Origin: Gracilaria domingensis
Lineage: Eukaryota > Rhodophyta > Florideophyceae > Gracilariales > Gracilariaceae
DNA: 64,000 bases
NCBI GenBank assembly: GCA_022539475.1
Contig: VCMS01000217.1
Span: forward strand, 1-64,000
Reading direction: 5' to 3'
Shown: positions 41,064-51,822 of the stretch, one piece after another
Layout: each line of letters opens with the position of its first letter
How positions within the stretch are numbered: position 1 is the first letter of the stretch
Translations under genes and position numbers: made by a program
Notes under the pieces: generated by a model
Seen by the model: the letters and a program-made list of their open reading frames with translations, nothing else
The model's database searches: none
What the model was told of the DNA's origin: nothing

Positions 41064-42863
41064 ATGTCGTCCCGTCGCAGGAGTAGCGCACCACGTGCCG
41101 CTTCTGTGCCCGGTTCGTCCGGCTTGCCGGCAAGTTTGCCTCCGTTGCCGAAGGACACACTAGATGTCCCAGGCAATGGCGACCCGAAACCGGCTTCCCG
41201 AGGCCTCCGTTCTGATAACGCGACCCCACCCACTCGTGAGCCAGCTGAAACCGCACCTGCGGCTGATGCCGCCGCAGCGGTTGACGTTATGTCGTCGCGG
41301 TCCGACGAGTATACCCTCCGCAAATTAGAGGCTCAGGTTCGCATCCTGCAGAACTCCCAAGTGGGCCTCATCCGGGATATTACGAAACTCCGGCAACGGC
41401 TCGATGAAGCCGGTGTCCGGGATGTTTCGAGCGACGTCCGTGTTCTACGGTCTGATTTCAACCAGATTATGGAACACCGACAGGCGTCGGCTGCCCTGCA
41501 TGAACAGGCTTCTGCGCGCCTGGACCGCCTGGCTACCCGTCTGAAGTCGGTCGAGCAAATCATCATTTCTGATGCTGTTGCGCCGGGAGCCCTGGTTTCT
41601 GAGGGTTCTCAGCACTCGCACCGTTCCCGGGATCGTCCGGCAAAGAAGAAGGTCAGGGTTGAGTCTGACTCGTCTTCTTCGTCCTCTTCTGATGACGAAT
41701 GCCCTCAACAGGGATCGTCGACCGACTCTTCGGACAGCGCGAACGAGCGCCCACGCTATCGTGCATCCCGCTCTCGGGCTACTGAAGCCACTTCTGGTGT
41801 TGCACGAGGCCGTACGAAAGGACGGAGACACCTTGGACTCAAGGAACTGAAGCCGACAAATTTACTTTATCGGAAGTTGTTATCGTACCGATACTATCGG
41901 CTGGAAGACACAATGCCACAGAGAACCCCACGTGGGACTGGCAAGGTGCGAAACCATCTCCGACAAATGGAGCTCACGCTGAAGCCCCACAAGTTCTCTG
42001 GGGAAGATCCAATTCTTGTCTCGGATTTTCGTGGCCGCTTTGTGGCGGAAGCCGAAGTACTTCGGATGAGTGAGGCACAGGCCTACATAGCGCTGCCGTA
42101 CTTTTTGACGGGCGTAGCCAAAGACCAATACATTTCGGTTCGTGGGTCGTCTCGTGCCTCCGAAGGAGGAGTTACGTGCTGTCCGGAAGCCGTACAATAT
42201 CTCCTGCGCTCTTATGCGACAAGCAATGCGATACAGGGTGCTATACTCGCGCTGCGAGACACGAAGCAAGGAGCTGAAGAGTCGGAAACCGTTTATTCGA
42301 CCCGCCGCAATAAGGCTTTCCACAGATGTGGCAACGTGTTCTCCGCAGCTGAGCGGTGCAAGATGTTCGTCGATGGCCTAGATCGTTCGATCAGGACACT
42401 GGTTGTACGGTATCGGGAGAACAAACGCCGGATTACTTATCTGGAACTCGTTCAATTTGCCCAAGCTGAGGGACATGCAGCTCTATCACGCGCAGGTGTC
42501 AAGACGCGCACGCGCCGACTCCTTCATGTAGAAGGCCGGGACTCTTCACCGCCTCAATCGCGAGGTTCTGTTCAAGGGGGTTATGATAACCTACACCTGT
42601 TACAGGACGATGGTTCAATGCCGAGTTCGGAATTGCCGTCGACGACGGAGCAGTCTACAGTTAACGTAGACCCCGCTCTGTACGCCGGACGTCAAGTCCC
42701 GGCATTGCCCGTGCCGCAATCTGGCGGATATCGAACCAACGCCCTGGATGGAGGGACCCGTATCCTCCTCGATAGGAGCGCCGGCCGCCCAACGCGGATC
42801 TTTTTAGTCACCTTATTTGTCATACCTGTTACAGGCCAGGGCACATCGCTCCGAATTGCTTAA
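41064..42863 (+). CDS. Gag of element D
   Basis: A 599-codon frame from ATG at 41,064 (MSSRRRSSAP). Residues 1-80 are Pro/Ala/Ser-rich. Residues of about 82-167 form a coiled coil (YTLRKLEAQVRIL, TKLRQRLDEAG). A Ser/Asp-rich stretch and a basic segment follow. Residues of about 256-480 are the conserved Gag core shared with A and B (LGLKELKPTN, MELTLKPHKFSGEDP, AQAYIALPYFL, PEAVQYLLRSYA). A CCHC knuckle is encoded at 42,818-42,859 (CHTC…GH…C). Fossil element; Gag itself is largely open. Confidence 0.85.
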   Translation: MSSRRRSSAPRAASVPGSSGLPASLPPLPKDTLDVPGNGDPKPASRGLRSDNATPPTREPAETAPAADAAAAVDVMSSRSDEYTLRKLEAQVRILQNSQVGLIRDITKLRQRLDEAGVRDVSSDVRVLRSDFNQIMEHRQASAALHEQASARLDRLATRLKSVEQIIISDAVAPGALVSEGSQHSHRSRDRPAKKKVRVESDSSSSSSSDDECPQQGSSTDSSDSANERPRYRASRSRATEATSGVARGRTKGRRHLGLKELKPTNLLYRKLLSYRYYRLEDTMPQRTPRGTGKVRNHLRQMELTLKPHKFSGEDPILVSDFRGRFVAEAEVLRMSEAQAYIALPYFLTGVAKDQYISVRGSSRASEGGVTCCPEAVQYLLRSYATSNAIQGAILALRDTKQGAEESETVYSTRRNKAFHRCGNVFSAAERCKMFVDGLDRSIRTLVVRYRENKRRITYLELVQFAQAEGHAALSRAGVKTRTRRLLHVEGRDSSPPQSRGSVQGGYDNLHLLQDDGSMPSSELPSTTEQSTVNVDPALYAGRQVPALPVPQSGGYRTNALDGGTRILLDRSAGRPTRIFLVTLFVIPVTGQGTSLRIA

Positions 42864-43173
42864 TGCCCATACGGGATATGGCGAAGATAGTGCCTCAGTA
42901 TGAGTCGTTGACGCCCGCCGAGCGGGACCGTGTTCCCGACAAATCGTACCTTCGTGCGAAGGCGGAGACTGAGCCTGGAAACCAGGAAACGGTGCCATCG
43001 AATGGTGGAACTGTAGCCGCCCCTGCGGAATCGCAACCTCCGCAGATTGGCGGCGAAGCTCAGAAAAACTGATCAAGGGAACCTCTAGCAATGGAGAGGC
43101 GCCCCCAGCGACGGGGTTTAGAGCGCCTGAGGCTGAGAAGCCTCGCTCCCCGGTCACAATCCTTTCGAGGAAA

Positions 43174-46100
43174 ATGGCCACTACAGACGTGGACTCTGAG
43201 CACCTTGGTGTCTTGCGTCGCCCGTGGATACGGTCTAAGAAAAGCCGGTTACCGGATAGAGTCCTGGTCATGACGAAACGTAACTACAAAGTCTACGCCG
43301 ACCTAGGTGTTTCCGACCAGTACATGGTTCGGCAGTTGTCCGTGCTCGATACAGGAGATGGGCCAAACTTCTTGGTTGAATCGATGATTCCGCCGCACTT
43401 GCGGTCTCGCGTTCGTGCGGCGCCGCATATTGACATAGTAGATGCGAACAATCGCCTACTCTCGACTGTGGGAGTAATAGACCTGCTCGTCAGGCTTGGC
43501 CGCTACGTGGCGAAGCTCGATATCTTGGTTTGCAAGCAACTAGCTGCGCCGGTTATCCTCGGCTGCGACTTCTGTGACCGCTTCGTCGATGCAATTCGAC
43601 CGCGGAAGCGAACCATCGAAATGGAAGATGGGACTACTGTACCGATCGTTCGGCGTCCCCTTCGACGGGTTTTGAAGAAGCAAGTCCCTTTGCCTGCTGC
43701 GCAGGAGCCTAGAACCGATGAACGGAAGTCTACAAAGCTCCGAGTAGCTCGGTCTATTTGCATCCCACCTGAATCGCAGTTCTGGATTACTGTGACGTCT
43801 CCACAATGTGGCTTACAAACGGTGCAACCGTTGCCTGCGTTGCAGGAGAAGCATCAGCTCGCCCTGGCTAATGGGATCGTTTTCGTCGAACCCGAGAAGC
43901 CTTTTCAGTTGCTCGTTGCGAACTTCAGCCGTTTCTTTCAACGGTTGGTTAGGAGCCAAGTCATTGGATCATTGCTCCCGCACCCCGCGGCCATAGTGCC
44001 TACCCAGGTCTCTATTGCCGACGTTCTCGGTACCCTCGAAGCTGAGAAGGAGGAGGCGGAATGGAACAATTCCGAACCGAAGACTGGGCCGAACAGTCCG
44101 TCGGGAGATGCTAAGCCGACTGCGCCGGATGCGGATAACTGCAGCCTGGCGAAGGAAGCGATGCCGACCCCGTCGGAAAGTAATGATAACGACCTTAGTG
44201 CTGCTGACACGAAGGATAAGGCAGTACAGGAACTGGAGTCTCTGGATCTTGAACAAGTCTCAGAGACTCACCGCGATAAATTGCGGCACATGCTCGAAGA
44301 GTTCACGCCCATGTGGGATGGCACACTGGGGAAGATTGGTATTACCGAACATCGGATTGATTTGCTACCGAATACTCGGCCCATTTCACAGCACCCTTAC
44401 AGGGCAGGACCGACAGCTCGGCAGGAGGAGAAAGCTCAAGTTGAGAAAATGCTCCGCGCTGGAGTTATCGAGCAGGATCAGTCACCCTGGGCATCGCTGG
44501 TGGTGCTCGGGCCCAAAGCTGATGGGTCTTAGCGACTTTGCATCGATTAACGCAAGCTTAACGCGGCTACAGTCAAGGATGTGTATTCTATCCCACGAAT
44601 GGATGAATGCATCGATTCCTTGGGCGACGCGAAAGTTTTTACGACCCTAGACGCGAGTTGGGGCTATTGGCAAGTTCTCGTAAGGGCTGAAGATCGTGAA
44701 AAGACACTCTTCGTTTGCCATGAAGGATTATACCGATTCAATCGGATGCCCTTTGGATTAACGAACGCGCCAGCCACATTTCAACGTGTTGTGGACATTT
44801 TGCTCGCCCGCTTCAAGTGGAAGACTTCCCTGGTTTACCTGGACGACATCATTGTCTACTCCAACAACCTGGACGAACACTTGACCCACGTACGGGATGT
44901 GATTCGAGTCCTACGAGATGCAGGCATTACGCTCAAGCTCAATAAGTGTGAGTTTTTCACCAAAACCGTCAGGTATCTCGGCCACGTTATCCGTACTGGA
45001 CGGCTTTCGATAGACGAGGTTCGCGTGAAATCCCTCAAAGAAGCTAAGCATCCGTGGACGCAGACGCTCCGATCTTTTCTCGGCTTGTGTAATGTCTACA
45101 CCCGCTTCATACCGAACTTTGCGGACATTGCGGCGCCGTTGAATGAGCTCCTCCGCAAGGGACAGCCAGTCAACCTGGAAGAATTCGACGACCGCAAAGC
45201 TGCGGCTTTCTCGTCGCTTGTGGACGCGGTGACATTGCCACCCGTTTTATCCCTACCTAGGGCTGGCTTGCCGTATGCAATAGATACGGATGCGAGCGAC
45301 TACCAAGTTCGCTGTGCATTATTAGAGACCACCAAGGAAGGCGAGCGATTGCCAATTGGGTATTGGTCAAGAAGCCTCAACGTCCACGAGAGGAATTACT
45401 CGGTATCCGAGAAGGAGTGCTTGGCAGTTGTCTGGGCATTACAGACACTGCGGCCTTATCTTATGGGAACTCGTTTCATTGTTCATACCGGTCTTTCGGC
45501 CCTACGCTGGCTACTCTCTATAGCAGAGCCATCCGGCCGCTTGATGCGGTGGAGACTTCGCTTGTCGGAATTCGACTTTGAAATCCGCTACAAGAAAGGA
45601 CTCCTGAACACTCAGGCTGATGCACTGTCCCGCTCGGAAACAGCGGCTGAAGCTGCGCCAGTCGATGACCTGGAAATACCGTGCTTCCTCGCGGAAGACG
45701 GCTCGAGCGATGCCGATGAAGATTCGGAAGGATGGGATATCTACGATGCTGTTTTAGCCGTGTCAGACACGCGCCCAGAACCGGGTTCTTTCGTACTGAT
45801 TAAGCCGGGAGAACTCATCAGGGAGCAGCACACGGACTCTTTCTGTACGGAGATTCGTAGCCGTCTGAACGGTGGAGCACGACTGCCTTTCGTCGAGAAC
45901 GACCAGGGATTCCTCATCCGAACTGTCGGGCGCAGGCCACAGATTGTGGTTCCTCACTCACTTCAGTCACCAGTACTGCATCTGTCGCACTATGCGAAGC
46001 TCTCAGCCCACCCTGGTGGCAGGAAGTTGTACTACACCTTGAGGAAGGACTTCTACTGGCCAGCGATGGCTTTTGATGCGTATGCCACTGATCGTGGATG

Positions 46101-46638
46101 TTCTGGTTGCGCGAAGAACCGCGTCAAACTGCGGAAGTATTCCAAGAAGTTGGTACTCTTCCCTGCTAGGGCTCCACTGGAGTTTGTGGCTATTGACTTG
46201 CTCGGTGAGTTTATTCGCACCCATCAGGGAAAGCGGTTTCTACTGGTGATCACCGACCGCTTTTCTAAGCTGGTACGGACTGTGCCTTTGAAGAAGATTA
46301 CCGCCAGTGCGGGCGCCCAAGCTTTCGTCACACACTGGGTTTTTGTCTACGGACCGCCGATTGATTTGTTATCGGATACTGGGCCGCAGTTCGCGGCTAA
46401 ATTCTTTCAAGACGTCTGCCGCATCTTGCGGATCCAAAACGGGTTCACAACAACATATCATCCCCAGAGTAATGGGCAGGTTGAACGCTTTAACGGCACA
46501 ATGCTCAATGCATTACGGACATTCGTTGCCGAGCATCTGTCGGAATGGGATCAGTACACCGATGCGGTGACGTATGCCTACTGTACTGTACGCAGGTCCA
46601 TCGTACTACTCAGATCTCGCCGTTCGAGCTTGTGCTAA
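43174..46638 (+). pseudogene. Pol of element D: protease to integrase
   Basis: Parts in order: retropepsin (VLDTGDG at about 43,345, VILGCDFCDRF), linker (LESLDLEQVSETHRDKL), reverse transcriptase (about 44,310-45,000, with MPFGLTNAPATFQ and VYLDDIIVYSNN, YLDD at 44,836-44,847), RNase H (about 45,270-45,640: YAIDTDASDYQV, NYSVSEKECLAVVW, QADALSR), and integrase (HHCC region from about 45,975, HPGGRKLYYTL; catalytic core VAIDLLGEF, LLSDTGPQF, NGQVERFNG). Domain order is Ty3/gypsy. Long frames remain open, but the gene as a whole is broken. Confidence 0.88.
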
Positions 46639-48188
46639 CACGCGTTCCACCGTCGGTGGTCATCGAGCCACAACCAGTATTGGAAAAGTTCCCCTCGCCC
46701 CGCCTCCATAGGGACCGGTGGAAGGGATGGCTCACGAAGATTATTCCTACGGTTAGGCAGAATATCGCTAAGGCACAAGCCGCCTACAAGCAAAATTTCG
46801 ACGCAAAAGTGCGCAGACATGCCCCTCAGAATAGGGAAGGTAGCTATGCCTTCATACGGAAGGAATACTACAATCCCGAGAAGGAGAAGCGCCACAAGCT
46901 TTCTCCTATCGCGGATGGTCCCTACCGGGTCATTTCAGTTACCGACACTACGGTTGTCCTTGACATCAAGGGAGAGCACGAACATCTTTCGCGGGATCGC
47001 GTAAGGCCTGCACCAACGCCTGCTTCTCAGGAAACGCAACCGGAAACGCCGGACACCGCTACGCCTACTGCAGAACCAGCCGCTGAAGCGGAAGCGCGCA
47101 CTTCACTGTCAGTATTGCCGCATACCAACCGCGGACTTGCTGATTTGCCCGCTGAGCCGGAGCCTCACCACTCGGTCTCTGCTGCCGCTCACGTACGGAC
47201 GCGAATACTGGCCCCTCCGGGGATACTTACCACCGCCCCCGACGCTCCAACTGAGGAGGGGGAGGAGGAGGCAGATCGCTCGCTGTCGTTGTCGCCGTCG
47301 TCGACGGAATCGCCGTTGCAGGCCTCAATGTCGCACGCAAGTCGTGGTGAACGCGCGAGGACGCCCGCCGCACAGCCGAACAATCGGAAAGACGCGAACA
47401 ACCCGCAGTTATCGCGGAAGCCTGAGGAGGAACGCACCACTTCGGTGGAGCACAAAGCCGGACACCCGGAAGAACACCAGGATGTAGCTGCTGCAGAAGT
47501 CGCCGCTTTGCCCGTGGATGGTACTGTACTGCCGTCACAGACGGAAGGACAGAAGCCTGCCCCAGCTGTGCAGCGTGAGACCGGCACGGCGGAAAAGAGT
47601 GTCGCAACCACAGCAACAGCCGCGTCACATGCGGAACATACCCGCTCGCCGCAGCCGGAGCCCGACAGCGGTAGCGCACCTGTGCTGAAGAGAGCCGGGA
47701 GTCCGGAAGAAAAGGTAGTCAAAAGAGACCGTGCTGTTACGGCAGACCCGACTTCGGGAGATCTCAGTCAAGCATCGAGTGATGAAGCCGTTGAAAAAAC
47801 GGAGGAAACCGCCGATATGGCGAGCCGATACGCCACAGTAAGTCGGAAGCAGCACAACGCTGCACACGCGCGCACATTGCGCCAAATGTCGGGCTTCGCC
47901 GGCGACCGGCCTCCAGTGGAGTACAACAGCACACGAGCCGGGCACGTGCCTGCTGTAAGGCTTGCGGCCGCCGAAAACCGAAATTCCGAATTCGAATCGG
48001 CAGCGCACAGCCGTTCAACTGCGCAGGCCCCATCACCAGCAGTGAGTGGCGAAACGCCGCCACGGCGTGCACACCAGCACCACTCGCTGGCAAACCGCCA
48101 TGCGGACCGTTCACCCTCACTACGGGAGATCCCGCCGGAACGCCAGAAGCTCGCTGTTCGAGAAGACCAAAGTAAGGTCACAGCCTGA
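46639..48188 (+). pseudogene. Integrase tail and long low-complexity linker of element D
   Basis: After the integrase core comes AKAQAAYKQNFDAKVR and a GPY/F-like module (SPIADGPYRVISVT … HLSRDRVRPAP), then about 380 residues rich in Pro, Glu, Ala, Thr and Ser, with HTNRGLADLPAEP and an EEGEEEAD patch that recur in C and B (and, for the acidic patch, E). The linker joins the integrase to the chromodomain encoded just downstream. It is probably disordered. Several GC-driven frames appear on the opposite strand and are not genes. Confidence 0.7.
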
Positions 48189-48377
48189 CAACACGGGGTG
48201 GGAAGCCCGAAATCTGGAAGCCTGAACGTCAGGAACACACAATCCTCACCAGGACCACCTGGTGTGCAGAATGCACTGCCGTCAGGACGGAAGCCGTTTG
48301 GTAGCGACGCCCATGACGGGAAAGAAACCAAGGACACCCCAGAAGAGGGCACACTAACCGAACCGCACACTGAGCGG

Positions 48378-48527
48378 CGTGTCCTCGATAGGGAGTACGT
48401 TATGGACCGTCTGATTAGTCACAGTTACGCCTCTGATGGAGAGCTATTGTATCGAGTCCGTTGGTACGGCTGTCCTTCTTCGAAGGATACACATGAGCCT
48501 ATCGAGCATCTTCCTCGCTCTAAGGCC
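48378..48527 (+). other. Chromodomain of element D
   Basis: REYVMDRLISHSY, then ELLYRVRWYGCP and DTHEPIEHLPRSK, matching the chromodomain of chromoviruses and the copies in B (31,759-31,917) and C (55,392-55,547). It is the last recognisable domain of pol. Confidence 0.85.
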
Positions 48528-48631
48528 TACAGTACCACCGTCGCACACGGAAACCGATACCGGCTACGCTGGACAGAGCCCAAGTGGGTTGACCACCCAC
48601 AACTAGTGATTTATGCCGTCTCGGACGGAAT

Positions 48632-48960
48632 ATGCCGCTTCACGCGGATGGATTTGCATCATCCAAAACGTGCCGCTTCACGCGGATGCAACGATGTTGA
48701 TACTAACAAGCCAACCTAGGCGGACGCTACTGAAAAGCAGCAAGATGCCGCTCTTTGCGGACAGTCTCTGTCTGAACAGACGAGCCGCGAAACGCGAAAG
48801 ACACTTACAGTGGAGAAGAAGATGAAGAAAAAAGAATCCTAAGAAGAAGGAGAAGAAGCCAGGACACTGGAAGGAAGAATAAGAAGTTTTATCGCTACAG
48901 CCGCTTCTGAGGAAAGTTACCCCTCTCTCTTGGGCCATTCGCAACAGCCTCTACTGAGGT
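48632..48960. repeat. Short repeats and GAA-rich tract after pol of element D
   Basis: TGCCGCTTCACGCGGATG occurs twice (about 48,632 and 48,671), each an imperfect hairpin. It is followed by a GAAGAAG-rich purine tract (about 48,813-48,885) that mirrors the CTT tract of element B. This is the convergence zone between pol and the antisense frame. Confidence 0.6.
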
Positions 48961-49313
48961 AATGCCCGCTGAGAAGGGGGAGATCAAGAAGAAAAATTCA
49001 TGATCCAAGTCTAATCAGGCTGAAGTTTACCTCTAACTATGGAGCTCTGCCCCTTATCGGGGTCTACTAATCGCTACAACGCCCCCCCGGGAGCCCCGTA
49101 AAGGGGAAGCTAAGCACCCAAAGGCCCACCACCTGTGGGGATACCACCGCCGGGGGCACCGGAGAGGTGCTGCGCCGCGATGGCTTGCAGATCCGACTCG
49201 TGGGTTACCGTATCAGGGACGGACACGCCCACGCCTCGAAGGAAGTCGCGGATGACCGCCGCTCGCGATGTGAGCGTAGTATTGCCGTCTCCGGCGGAAG
49301 CCTCGACCTGGGC

Positions 49314-50915
49314 TCAGGAGGAAGTTGAAACAGGAACCGCTGGCGCCGGTGGCTCGACGAAAACTACCTCGTCGTCGTCTCCCATCGATTCGGGCCCTGG
49401 TTCGTTCTCCACGCCATCTGGGCTTCCCTCATCAATGGGGCTTCCTCCCTCGGCAGGGTTCTGGCCGTAGTCATCGACGTAGACGAACCCTCGTGGGTGC
49501 CCTTCGTGGATGTATCGGTCCTCTTGGCGACGCTCAGCCGCTTCGGCGGGTCCAATCACCTCCCAAACCTATGGCTCGAAGTAGACGAAGTCCCCGGCGT
49601 TAACGTTACGCCCCGGGGAGCGATCGTTTTGCCGTCGGACTCCGCCGGATACCTGGCTCGCAGGCACTTCCTCCAAGTCGATCTGGTTAATGACGTCCAC
49701 AAATGCAGTGGCTTCTCGCGCATTGCGAACTGAGCCGAGTACTTCGGAAAGGTCCAGGTTTCGGATAGACTGCCGGATGAGGTCTGGAATATGCCAGAGA
49801 CGGAACGCATCGTATGCCTCCATGAGGAGGAACACCGCTACACGGACGGTCCATTCAGTGGCTAGAAGGCTCCACAAGCCGCGAGGCGGATCGTTAAAGA
49901 AGTATGACCCTATGTACGTAAGACAGGGCGGGAGCTCGACATGGCACCCTCACGAGACTTCTACCGCAGGCCAGAACGATGGCAGCGGCAAGTAGCGCCC
50001 ACGACGGGAGTGTCGAGCGATTCGTTCAACTTCCGTACATTGGTACGGCGCCAATATCCCGAACCGGGAAGGCCACTTCCTCTCGAAACGGAGGCCTTCG
50101 TGGAACTGAGACCGTCCTGGACGGCGGAAATACCGCAACTCGTCGCGGAGAATGGGCCGTGCCCACGGTATCAACTCCTGATGAGGCTGAACGGTGTCCG
50201 AATATCGGTCAATCTCGTCCAATGCGTTGGCTAGATGGTCGCCATAGCCGACCTCGCCGAACGTTCGGTATCCTGCCACATTATACTGGTACTGCGCCTG
50301 AACCGGATACTCGTTAGGAGCCCGGAAGTGTGGGGCATACCCGATGCGTGCCATCTCGTTGCGAGCAAATTATCTTGATTCATTCCGACCTACGAACAGG
50401 CAACTCGGGTTGACCGCGATGCGGGTTCTCCAATCCCACGAACGGGTAACATCTACCGGAAGCCCACCAGAGATTAGACCGTCAACGGCGAATGAGTCAA
50501 CGAGCTCAGTATCCGAGACGGCATCGGCGTCGAACCACGAAGCCTGAGCAAACAGGAAACTATGCCTGTGAGGATCCCGGATATGTAAAGCGCCTGCTGT
50601 GGGCCAACCACCCAGAGATGCGGGCACTTCGGCATTCAACCAGTCCCATACGGGCGCGGAGCCAGCTTGAGCTGGAGCGTGATCCTGTCCGGAAGAACAC
50701 GGTTGAGAGGCAGTCGCCGACTGCGGAAGACGTACAGACCGGAACGGCGGGTTGGACACTTGCATACGTGCCGTCGAGGACGGAGGGCCGTTCGGTGCGT
50801 TGGACATCGCGGGATGGCTCGTAATGGCGAGGTTCGCGACTGACAGTGGAGGTGTTGGTGGCTCCGAACAGTTCTCGGCAGACCCGTCTTGGGAGACTTT
50901 CTTATGTACCTCCAT
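49314..50915 (-). pseudogene. Antisense accessory frame of element D
   Basis: Minus-strand frames at 50,915-50,370 (181 codons), 50,354-49,950, 49,877-49,569 and 49,559-49,314 follow one another. They match, in order, the plus-strand antisense frame of element B: SWDWR, PILRDELRY, RFERKWPSRFG, GRYLPLP, ATEWTVRVAVFLL, NAGDFVYFEP, HEGHPRGFVYVDDY. The protein resemblance is clear although the DNA has diverged. The start is just inside the 3' LTR, next to the polypurine tract. Broken in a few places. No known domain. Confidence 0.7.
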
Positions 50916-50969
50916 CGCGAGAGGTATCGAGCCGACGGAGTCGGTGTCTCAGCCTGAGCAGGGGGGAGA

Positions 50970-51822
50970 TGTAGAGCAAAACGCCCTCTGTGTGGATGCA
51001 CCGAGGTGTTTTTCATAGTTTGTTGATCCGTTACCGGCTTCTACACCTCAGGTTACGAGAGGCTGCTGTGGTAGTGGCCCTATTTTGGGGTATGCCTAGG
51101 AAGGGTAGTATTTCTGCACACGTGTGCCAAGCTGGCCCGATGGCGGGTGCCCCGTGGCAAGCCTGCCACGGGTGCACACCTGTAGTGTATTGGCCGGCAT
51201 CGCCGGATAGTTAGATATTTCAATTGATATTCTCAAGTGCCGTATATACGTGGCGGTACTTGCCGCCACTGTACGGGAAGTAAACCTCAAGGAGGCTTCT
51301 GGCTCTGACTTTCTTGCCGCTTGTGAACGGTCTTCGTCCCTAATCGGGCAAGTAGCCACAATTCGGAGCTAGTCATCCGACCTCTACCACTGAGGAGTTC
51401 TAGACCGTCGTCACGGCATCTTTTCTGTTCTTTTATTGTTATTATTTCCGTCATACGGCTCCTATCGCTCTGCCCTGTTATACAGGTTTGACCCACGTTG
51501 TCCGGAAATATTTCTCGATCTCGCGAGTCAGTGCTTCGTTGCGCGTCTCGTTGGTTGCCCGTTTTGCCCAACACCGTTGGTTTGGATATCTTCACTCGCT
51601 GTGGCTCGCCGGAACTACCCGGATTCTACGCCGATTCTACACACCCCAACCTCCGGCTGCACGCCCAGGACGGGGCTGCCCGGATTTACACCCGGCCTGT
51701 GTCAGCCCTACCGGAGGGTTCTGCCACCGACCCCACCCCTATAGGGAGCGGGGCTCGAACACCCTATAGGGGCGCTTTCCGCAACGCGGCTCTTGTTTGC
51801 CCACTCGTGGGATTGCACCACA
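50970..51822 (+). repeat. 3' LTR of element D, 853 bp
   Basis: Begins TGTAGAGC after a purine tract and ends GGGATTGCACCACA. By eye it differs from the 5' LTR at about 18 of 853 positions, with no length change. Confidence 0.92.

Larger units (their letters stand above)
40047..51822 (+). mobile_element. Near-complete Ty3/gypsy chromovirus element D, 11.8 kb
   Basis: Two LTRs of exactly 853 bp (40,047-40,899 and 50,970-51,822) with TG…CA ends, a primer-binding-like site (40,903-40,920), Gag, protease, reverse transcriptase, RNase H, integrase, a long linker, a chromodomain and a converging antisense frame, then a polypurine tract (GAGCAGGGGGGAGA). The flanks fit a 4-5 bp target duplication around ACACA with a mismatch. 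LTRs differ at about 18 sites, roughly 2%, so it is the youngest copy here. It is broken in a handful of places (about five to eight). It sits in the reverse transcriptase of element C, same orientation. Confidence 0.9.

Noticed and set aside
47189-48370. Minus-strand frames of 118-200 codons inside element D
   Set aside because: They lie opposite the GC-rich linker of pol and have no counterpart in B or C, unlike the antisense frame at 49,314-50,915.
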